From the NCBI GenBank assembly GCA_934307185.1, contig CAKRCJ010000154.1, positions 1 through 5,883 of the forward strand: a stretch of 5,883 nucleotides of DNA. The letters run 5' to 3'. Position 1 is the first letter of the stretch. Each line of letters starts with the position of its first letter. A model generated the notes under the pieces. It was not told the DNA's origin and searched no databases. It was given only the letters and a program-made list of their open reading frames with translations. Made by a program: the position numbers and the translations under genes. The stretch comes from an uncultured Roseburia sp. (lineage in GTDB: Bacteria; Bacillota; Clostridia; Lachnospirales; Lachnospiraceae). Shown here piece by piece: positions 1 through 4,712 of this stretch.

Positions 1-611
1 CTCCTGAAGGATATCAGAAAGTATCAACGACATTTACCGTACCAACTGAACCACAAGACAATCTTGATTTTATTAGTGAAGTTGTAGAACCATCAAATAC
101 AGCTGAATTAAAGGTTAAGAAAACTGATAAAGACGGAAATGTATTGAAAGGTGCTGGATTCAAGCTGTTTATAAAAACAACAGAAGGGGATATAGTTGAA
201 GCTCGTTATAATAAAACGACTGGCGAATTTATCCAACCTGGTACTTCTGATTATGACTCCGATAAAGCGGTGGCATACGAAGGTGAAACAGGTGCAGATG
301 GTACAGTGTCCTTCAAAAAACTTCCAACAAGAGCAACCTTCGATGGTCAGTCTGAAGTAGGAACAAAGAAATACTACATTCAGGAAACAAAAGCACCAGC
401 AGGTTATAAGCTCAATGCTTCTCTTGTAGAGGTCTTACTGGAAGACCAGAACAATACAATCCAGACATTTACAATCACGGATGCCAAGGCAACCTTAGAT
501 GTGTTACAGACAGGTGGAAGTGGATCTTCACCATACATCTTCGCTGGTGTATTACTGATTGTATTAGGAATCACACTTTCTTCTTTGAAGAAGCAACACT
601 TTATTGAGTAG
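1..611 (+). CDS. C-terminal part of a Cna-B/SpaA-type, cell-wall-anchored surface protein (5' end outside window)
   Basis: The frame is open from the left edge (first full codon at base 3), giving 202 visible residues. The first residues, PEGYQ, look like the end of an E-box (ETxAPxGY) from a preceding repeat. A full SpaA/Cna-B prealbumin-like domain follows at about residues 36-163. It starts at AELKVKKTDKDG, has an E-box YYIQETKAPAGY at residues 124-135, and ends in the strand FTITDAK. Members of this family form a Lys-Asn or Lys-Asp isopeptide bond helped by the E-box Glu. A Lys near 39, E128 and D160 are the candidates (inference). The C-terminus is a sorting signal: VLQTGG (nt 501-518), a hydrophobic span of about 20 residues (YIFAGVLLIVLGITL) and a KK-containing tail. 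The protein is therefore probably attached to peptidoglycan or a pilus by a sortase. The sorting motif departs from LPxTG. The TTG at 144 is not the start because homology continues upstream. A pilin or an adhesin are both possible. Confidence 0.88.
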   Translation, partial: PEGYQKVSTTFTVPTEPQDNLDFISEVVEPSNTAELKVKKTDKDGNVLKGAGFKLFIKTTEGDIVEARYNKTTGEFIQPGTSDYDSDKAVAYEGETGADGTVSFKKLPTRATFDGQSEVGTKKYYIQETKAPAGYKLNASLVEVLLEDQNNTIQTFTITDAKATLDVLQTGGSGSSPYIFAGVLLIVLGITLSSLKKQHFIE

Positions 612-634
612 GAATAAATTAAATTATGCTTTTG

Positions 635-678
635 AATCCCGAAAAACCTTGATATTACAGGTCTTTCGGGATTTTTTT
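635..678 (+). terminator. Rho-independent terminator of the surface-protein gene
   Basis: The stem is formed by 635-649 (AATCCCGAAAAACCT) and 659-673 (AGGTCTTTCGGGATT). It has 15 positions with one A-C mismatch and a 9-base loop. Seven T's (672-678) follow, then C and four more T's. It lies 24 bases after the TAG of the upstream gene, so it should insulate the surface-protein transcript from the restriction-modification operon. Confidence 0.92.
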
Positions 679-685
679 CTTTTCT

Positions 686-868
686 GGCTACAAAAAGGCT
701 ACATCATCTGAATTATTTGCTGCTTTGCTCCAACATCATCTGATAATAGATAATGATTATGCGGATGAAATACGATATGGCTTGAAACATAAATTGGAAG
801 CTATTTACCAATTTGTAAAACGAGAAAACATTAGACTATGCGACATGATTTTTCAGCACAATGGATAG
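686..868 (+). pseudogene. Coding-like remnant without a start codon, unidentified
   Basis: Frame 2 is open from just inside the terminator to a TAG at 866-868. It reads as a plausible soluble protein tail from about base 686 (GYKKATSSELFAALLQ, later EIRYGLKHKLEAIYQFVKRE, ending in MIFQHNG). No ATG, GTG or ribosome binding site precedes it. The only usable start is a TTG at 725 with no Shine-Dalgarno, and the reading frame begins inside the terminator stem. The alternating charged and hydrophobic pattern suggests helices. I do not recognise the family. It is most simply the 3' end of a gene truncated when the neighbouring genes were brought together. It could also be a chance open frame. Confidence 0.3.
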
Positions 869-941
869 ATTGATTTTTAAGAATGCTTATGTTACGCTGA
901 AACACAGATACACAAGTAAATGTGTTATGAGGTATATGATT

Positions 942-1094
942 ATGGCTGAAAGAAATATGGTAAATCTTACGATTACTATGACTAAAGAAGAACGCAAGGC
1001 TCTAAAGCAGATTGCACTGGATAAAGATGTTACAGTTTCTGCGTTGATCCGTATGTGGTTACAGGAGCATCAGAAAGTTGAGGTAAAAGAATAA
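942..1094 (+). CDS. Small ribbon-helix-helix (CopG/Arc-type) DNA-binding protein, first gene of the R-M operon
   Basis: A 50-residue protein, MAERNMVNLTITMTKEE then KALKQIALDKDVTVSALIRM. The alternating strand VNLTITM, a first helix (KEERKALKQIALDK), a turn with DVTVS and a second helix (SALIRMWLQEHQK) fit the RHH_1/CopG pattern. I chose the ATG at 942 because TGAGG (928-932) lies 9 bases upstream. An in-frame ATG at 936 is too close to that site. The ATG at 861 lacks a ribosome binding site and would add about 27 residues that do not belong to the fold. The stop overlaps the next start (TAATG, 1092-1096), so translation is probably coupled to the nuclease-methylase gene. RHH proteins usually bind operators as dimers. 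Here it may repress or time its own operon (inference). An antitoxin role is less likely because no toxin gene is adjacent. Confidence 0.75.
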   Translation: MAERNMVNLTITMTKEERKALKQIALDKDVTVSALIRMWLQEHQKVEVKE

Positions 1095-3145
1095 TGGCAA
1101 CAAAAACAAGTATTAAATCAGTAGAGCCAAATATTGCAGATTTAGCAAATGGTTGGCTTAGAGCATATAAATTAAATTATAAGCTAGAGCAGGAATCTTT
1201 GAACACAGAAATTGATACAGCTCTTAACGACTATTTTTCAAAAAACGGCGGCGTTGGAGGGAACAGACCTGACTGCAAACTTTTGCTTCAGGATAAAACT
1301 ATGAGTTTCTATCCCGTTCTGATAGAGTACAAAGGTTATAAAGACAAACTCGTTAAACTCAATGTTGACGGTCAGGTTGATAATAAAACTGCCAAAAACG
1401 AACCGAATTTTAAGAACATAAATTCTTATGCTGTGAATGGTGCTGTCCATTATGCCAATGCATTGCTCCATCATACCAGTTATACGGATATCATTGCGAT
1501 TGGTATGACTGGTTATAAGGATGAAGCTGGTAATCTTCAGTATTTTATTGGTGTTTACTATGTTTCTAAAAGCAATTTTGGCGTTGGTCAGAAAATTGAT
1601 GATTATACTGATTTTTCGTTCCTCAAAAAAGAGAACTTCGATAGCTTTATTGAAAAAGTAAAAAGGTTGCAGCTTTCTCAAGAGGAAATTGATAAGTTAA
1701 AAGAGCAAAGAGAGCGAGAAATTGATGCCAGCTTGGTAAGACTGAATAATGACATATACCAAAACGAAAAAGGATTAGGCGAAAATGATCGTGTATATCT
1801 TGTGGCAGCATCCATAATTGCCACGCTGGGTATTCCGGGGAAAGTAGCTCCTCTGGAAAAATCTGAGCTTAAATCCTCGTTGGAAGAAGGAAATACCGAT
1901 GGCGATATTCTGGTAAGAAAAATCAAGGCTTTTTTGAATGAAAAACAGTTGCCCAGAGAGAAGAAAGACCTCATTGTCCGAGCATTACAGAATACGCTGA
2001 CTACAGATAATATCAATCGTGTAGAAAATGGTGAGAGCCAATTAAAGCGAGTGTTTACTAAAATAGTAGATGATTTAGGCATTTACTATAAAATTGGATT
2101 GACTACTGATTTTACAGGTAAGTTGTTCAATGAGATGTACGGATGGTTAGGCTTTTCACAAGACAAGCTAAATGATGTTGTCCTTACGCCATCCTATGTT
2201 GCAAAGTTGCTGGTCAAATTAGCAAGGGTTAACAAAGATTCTTATGTATGGGACTTTGCAACTGGTTCGGCAGGTCTGCTTGTAGCGGCTATGAACGAAA
2301 TGCTTAATGAAGCAAAAGAAAACATTAAGTCTCCTGATGAGTATCAGAAAAAAGCTGCAGAGATCAAAGCAACGCAGTTATTGGGAATAGAGTTACTTTC
2401 CAGTGTTTATATGCTTGCTATCCTAAATATGATTCTTATGGGAGATGGTAGCTCGAATATTCTGAACAAAGACTCGCTGACAGACTTTAACGGTAACTAT
2501 GGTTTTGGCAAAACCGATGACAAGTTCCCTGCGGACGCCTTTGTTTTAAATCCGCCATACTCTGCACCAGGAAATGGAATGAATTTTGTAGAAAAAGCAT
2601 TGTCGATGATGCACCACGGCTATGCTGCAATCATTATTCAAAATTCAGCAGGTTCTGGAAAGGCTGTCGACTATAATAAGAGAATACTGAAACATAGTAC
2701 ATTGCTGGCAAGTATAAAAATGCCTATAGATTTATTTATAGGAAAATCAAGCGTACAAACAAATATATATGTTTTCAGAGTTGGTGAAGCACATCAAAAG
2801 GATGATGTTGTTAAATTTATCGACTTTTCTAATGATGGTTATACACGTTCTAATCGCAAAAAGGCAAGCAACAACTTGAGAGATACTGATCATGCAAAAG
2901 AGCGCTATCAAGAGGTTGTTGATTTAGTACGTTTCGGGAAAAGTAAATTGTGCCTTTTCTCCGAAAAAGAGTATTATGAGGGTACAATTGATCCGGAAAA
3001 CGGTGCAGACTGGAATCAAACAGCGCCTATTGATGCAAAGCCTACTTTGGATGATTTCAAAAAGACAGTAAGTGATTATCTTGCGTGGGAGGTTTCAAAT
3101 CTGCTGAAAAATCAGGATTATGGAGATAACAGTCTGGGAAAATAA
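1094..3145 (+). CDS. Fused PD-(D/E)XK nuclease and N6-adenine DNA methylase, RM subunit of a BcgI-like type IIB system
   Basis: The protein has 683 residues. The N-terminal part (about 1-195) contains RPD at 58-60 and EYK at 78-80, which is the PD...ExK signature of a restriction nuclease. E39 in the preceding helix may also contribute. A charged helical linker follows (195-330). The methylase core (N6_Mtase, HsdM-like) runs from about 335 to 620. It has TPSYVA at 365-370, the SAM-binding motif DFATGSAG at 387-394, the catalytic NPPY at 486-489 and SSVQTNIYVF at 552-561. Both sets of catalytic residues look intact. The C-terminal helix (about 650-675) probably docks onto the S subunit. Known relatives such as BcgI subunit A both methylate adenine and cut DNA on both sides of a bipartite site, using SAM and Mg2+, once bound to S. 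No ATP-dependent HsdR motor is seen, which argues against ordinary type I. The start is at the TAATG overlap, with GAGG (1080-1083) 10 bases before it. The gene ends at a probable frameshift signal. Confidence 0.88.
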   Translation: MATKTSIKSVEPNIADLANGWLRAYKLNYKLEQESLNTEIDTALNDYFSKNGGVGGNRPDCKLLLQDKTMSFYPVLIEYKGYKDKLVKLNVDGQVDNKTAKNEPNFKNINSYAVNGAVHYANALLHHTSYTDIIAIGMTGYKDEAGNLQYFIGVYYVSKSNFGVGQKIDDYTDFSFLKKENFDSFIEKVKRLQLSQEEIDKLKEQREREIDASLVRLNNDIYQNEKGLGENDRVYLVAASIIATLGIPGKVAPLEKSELKSSLEEGNTDGDILVRKIKAFLNEKQLPREKKDLIVRALQNTLTTDNINRVENGESQLKRVFTKIVDDLGIYYKIGLTTDFTGKLFNEMYGWLGFSQDKLNDVVLTPSYVAKLLVKLARVNKDSYVWDFATGSAGLLVAAMNEMLNEAKENIKSPDEYQKKAAEIKATQLLGIELLSSVYMLAILNMILMGDGSSNILNKDSLTDFNGNYGFGKTDDKFPADAFVLNPPYSAPGNGMNFVEKALSMMHHGYAAIIIQNSAGSGKAVDYNKRILKHSTLLASIKMPIDLFIGKSSVQTNIYVFRVGEAHQKDDVVKFIDFSNDGYTRSNRKKASNNLRDTDHAKERYQEVVDLVRFGKSKLCLFSEKEYYEGTIDPENGADWNQTAPIDAKPTLDDFKKTVSDYLAWEVSNLLKNQDYGDNSLGK

Positions 3146-3186
3146 GTGCCTCACTCAGCGAGAAGCTGGAGAACGTTGAGTGGGGC
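3136..3186 (+). promoter_or_regulatory. Candidate programmed -1 ribosomal frameshift signal at the RM/S junction
   Basis: In the RM reading frame the end of the gene reads CTG GGA AAA TAA. Bases 3136-3142 form G GGA AAA, which fits the X XXY YYZ slippery pattern and resembles the G GGA AAG used by the phage lambda G/T tail genes. After a 5-base spacer, bases 3148-3160 (GCCTCACTCAGCG) pair with 3174-3186 (CGTTGAGTGGGGC). This gives 13 continuous pairs, two of them G-U, closed by a 13-base loop. Slipping back one base gives GGG AAA ATA AGT GCC and enters the S frame directly. The product would be 683 + 387 = 1070 residues. Motif, spacing, hairpin and destination frame are seen in the sequence. 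That the ribosome actually shifts here is inference. Confidence 0.55.
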
Positions 3187-4305
3187 GAATACAAAATAGG
3201 CGATCTTTTTGAAAAAATTCAAACAAACAAATTGCCATATAAAGCAGATGATCTTCCTAAGCGGTCAACAGGTGAATACACATTGCCTTGTTTGACTTCG
3301 AGTTTTTATAACCAAGGGCTGAACTATTATGTACCAAGAGAAGGCTCGACCATCTTGAAAGATGTAATATCAATTCCGTCCAACAGCGATGTATATCGTG
3401 CCTATTACCAATCAAGAGAGTTTACAGTTTTGTCCGATGCGTATGCTATCCGATGGAAATCCCATGAAACGCAGCTTTCTCACAGACAATATCTCTTTAT
3501 GGTGATGTGCATTAACAAAGTTACCGATTTACCTATTTATTCTTACAAGAATAAACTGGGAGGATGGAATGTTGTTAAGAAAAAACACATTCAATTGCCA
3601 AAGATAGACAATAAAATTAACTTTTCGTTAATGGACGAGGTGATTGCTGAGTTGGAAGCTCAGCGTGTTGCTGAGTTGGAAGCTCAGCGTGTTGCTGAGT
3701 TGGAAGCGTATCTTTCAGTCACTGGACTAAGAGATACGCATCTGTCCCTCCAAGAGGAACATGCTTTGGTAAATTATGATGCGTTGCATTGGAGAAAATT
3801 TAATTTGGAAGAACTGTTTGGAAAATCTACACGAGGAAAACGATTGAAAAGTGCAGACAGAATAGCGGGTAAATTACCGTTCGTCACAGCTGGTGAAGCT
3901 AATGAAGGTGTTTCTGACTTTATTGCAAATAAGGTTCATGTTTTCTCTCCAAATACAACAACCATTGATATGTTTGGTTCTGCGAAATACAGAAATTATG
4001 AATACGGTGGAGATGATCATGTGGCAGTTGTTCATACAGAAAAATTGCCATCAAAAGCAGCCCTATTCGTTACAGCAGCAATTCATAAATCATCACACAA
4101 TGGTCAGTTTGATTACGGCAGAAATTTTTATGCAAAAGACGCTGATAATCTTGATATTATGCTACCAGTCAAAAATGGTCAGCCGGATTATGAAATAATG
4201 GAAACTATTATTTCCGCCGTTCATAAAATTGTAATGACAGAAGTATCTACGTATGCAGATAGAAGGATTGAAGCAACGAAAGCAGTTGTATCAAATAATA
4301 GCTGA
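3142..4305 (+). CDS. DNA specificity (S) subunit of the BcgI-like system, two target-recognition domains
   Basis: The frame is open from 3130 to the TGA at 4303-4305. It contains two parallel half-domains. Each opens with W-x-x-(Y/F)-x-(I/L)-x-x-L-F-x-K: WGEYKIGDLFEK at 3181 and WRKFNLEELFGK at 3790. This duplication shows that the real N-terminus lies at or before 3181. The first usable codon, TTG 3232, would remove the start of the first TRD and has no ribosome binding site. No ATG, GTG or TTG exists in frame between 3130 and 3231. I therefore list the entry point as the ATA at 3142, reached by -1 frameshift from the RM gene or by near-cognate initiation. TRD1 spans about 3181-3640. A helical spacer with tandem AELEAQRV repeats runs from about 3625 to 3790. 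TRD2 spans about 3790-4180, with a closing helix to 4302. In type I and BcgI-type systems each TRD reads one half of a split target and the helices set the distance between them. S gives the shared RM subunit its sequence specificity. Confidence 0.85.
   Translation: MSASLSEKLENVEWGEYKIGDLFEKIQTNKLPYKADDLPKRSTGEYTLPCLTSSFYNQGLNYYVPREGSTILKDVISIPSNSDVYRAYYQSREFTVLSDAYAIRWKSHETQLSHRQYLFMVMCINKVTDLPIYSYKNKLGGWNVVKKKHIQLPKIDNKINFSLMDEVIAELEAQRVAELEAQRVAELEAYLSVTGLRDTHLSLQEEHALVNYDALHWRKFNLEELFGKSTRGKRLKSADRIAGKLPFVTAGEANEGVSDFIANKVHVFSPNTTTIDMFGSAKYRNYEYGGDDHVAVVHTEKLPSKAALFVTAAIHKSSHNGQFDYGRNFYAKDADNLDIMLPVKNGQPDYEIMETIISAVHKIVMTEVSTYADRRIEATKAVVSNNS
3646..3708 (+). repeat. 24-bp in-frame tandem repeat in the S-subunit spacer helix
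   Basis: The unit GCTGAGTTGGAAGCTCAGCG plus TGTT occurs exactly twice (3646-3669 and 3670-3693). A partial third copy of 14 matching bases follows (3694-3707). It encodes AELEAQRV, AELEAQRV, AELEA, a charged amphipathic helix between TRD1 and TRD2. The copies are identical at the DNA level, which suggests recent duplication and the ability to gain or lose units by slippage without breaking the frame. Confidence 0.95.
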
Positions 4306-4318
4306 ATAACAAGCACAC

Positions 4319-4354
4319 TGTGAGCAACCAACTTTTTATTGTTGGTCGCTCACA
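4319..4354 (+). terminator. Hairpin after the R-M operon, possible terminator without a T-tract
   Basis: Bases 4319-4332 (TGTGAGCAACCAAC) pair with 4341-4354 (GTTGGTCGCTCACA). There are 14 positions with one A-C mismatch and an 8-base, T-rich loop. It begins 13 bases after the S stop codon. No run of T's follows the stem, so it is not a textbook intrinsic terminator. It may end transcription weakly or protect the 3' end of the mRNA. Confidence 0.5.
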
Positions 4355-4381
4355 TGCTGTATATAGATGTTTATAAAGTTG

Positions 4382-4477
4382 TTATGTGAATATCAATTCT
4401 GTGTTAATGATCTCCTCCGCACGGTTGCAGATGTTATTCATGGCTCTGACCCATGCTATCTGGTTATGTGTTTTCAG
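4382..4477 (-). pseudogene. tnpV: 3' remnant of a TnpV-family transposon-associated gene
   Basis: The minus strand reads LKTHNQIAWVRAMNN, then ICNRAEEIINTELIFT and a TAA (complement of 4382-4384). This matches, from my knowledge of the family, the conserved TnpV C-terminus, which typically ends like LKAxNQxxWVxRMNxIRNRAEEIVxxELIY. About 31 codons remain. Upstream of about 4478 the frame stays open to 4549 but turns into a non-homologous hydrophobic stretch (including VINLILLFSSS), so the family-specific part is cut off there. TnpV is carried by mobile elements of gut Firmicutes. The remnant marks an old insertion or recombination scar between the restriction operon and the next surface gene. 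It is very unlikely to be functional. Confidence 0.72.
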
Positions 4478-4640
4478 TAATAAATTAGACGAGGAAAATA
4501 ACAAAATCAGGTTGATTACGAGTGCAATAAAGGTCATAATAAAAAGGCGTTAAGAGGGTAAACAAAGGAAAAATCTCCCAGCAACAATTTCACCATATTT
4601 ATGACATATAAATTACCAAAAACACGATGAATAAAGGCTT
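4478..4640. other. AT-rich stretch with no supportable gene
   Basis: This part of the 407-base gap between the S gene and the next start holds no coding signal that I recognise on either strand. Short A-rich runs and frequent stops dominate. A minus-strand ATG at 4535-4537 opens into the tnpV remnant but lacks a convincing ribosome binding site and encodes non-family residues. The only patterned element is AAATCTCC (4571-4578), which is the inverse of GGAGATTT at 4645-4652 near the promoter. Confidence 0.5.
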
Positions 4641-4665
4641 TTTTGGAGATTTATACTTTGAAATA

Positions 4666-4681
4666 TGATATAATAAAGGTG
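4666..4681 (+). promoter_or_regulatory. Extended -10 promoter for the coiled-coil surface protein
   Basis: A perfect TATAAT (4669-4674) is preceded by TGA at 4666-4668, making an extended TGn -10 element. No good -35 hexamer sits at 16-18 bases; the nearest TTGGAG (4643-4648) is 20 bases away. Extended -10 promoters often tolerate a weak -35. Transcription would start near 4681, giving a leader of about 30 bases before the ATG at 4713. Confidence 0.7.
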
Positions 4682-4712
4682 TATTAAAAGGGAGTTTTTT
4701 AAAAGGAAAGCT

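Noticed and set aside
861..941. N-terminal extension of the RHH protein from the ATG at 861
   Set aside because: There is no ribosome binding site before 861, the extra residues do not belong to the RHH fold, and a good TGAGG precedes the ATG at 942.
1238..2082. Minus-strand open frames of 147 and 134 codons inside the RM gene
   Set aside because: They lie fully antisense to a gene with clear nuclease and methylase motifs, have no ribosome binding sites and give Ser/Phe/Ile-rich sequence typical of reverse shadows.
3148..3186. The strong stem-loop at the RM/S junction as an intrinsic terminator
   Set aside because: No T-run follows the stem (the sequence continues GAATACAAAATAGG) and it lies inside the conserved S coding frame.
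3146..3200. GTG at 3146 or TTG at 3176 (after the GGAG in the hairpin loop) as the S start
   Set aside because: Both are in the RM frame, not the S frame, and reach a stop (TAG at 3197-3199) within 18 codons.
3893..4198. Plus-strand open frame of 101 codons inside the S gene
   Set aside because: It overlaps TRD2 in another frame and its composition (Leu, Gln, Ile, Met runs) is that of a shadow frame.
4571..4652. 8-base inverted pair AAATCTCC / GGAGATTT flanking the region before the promoter, as the ends of a small mobile element
   Set aside because: It is too short and unaccompanied by target duplications or coding content; chance is likely in AT-rich DNA. An operator role cannot be excluded.
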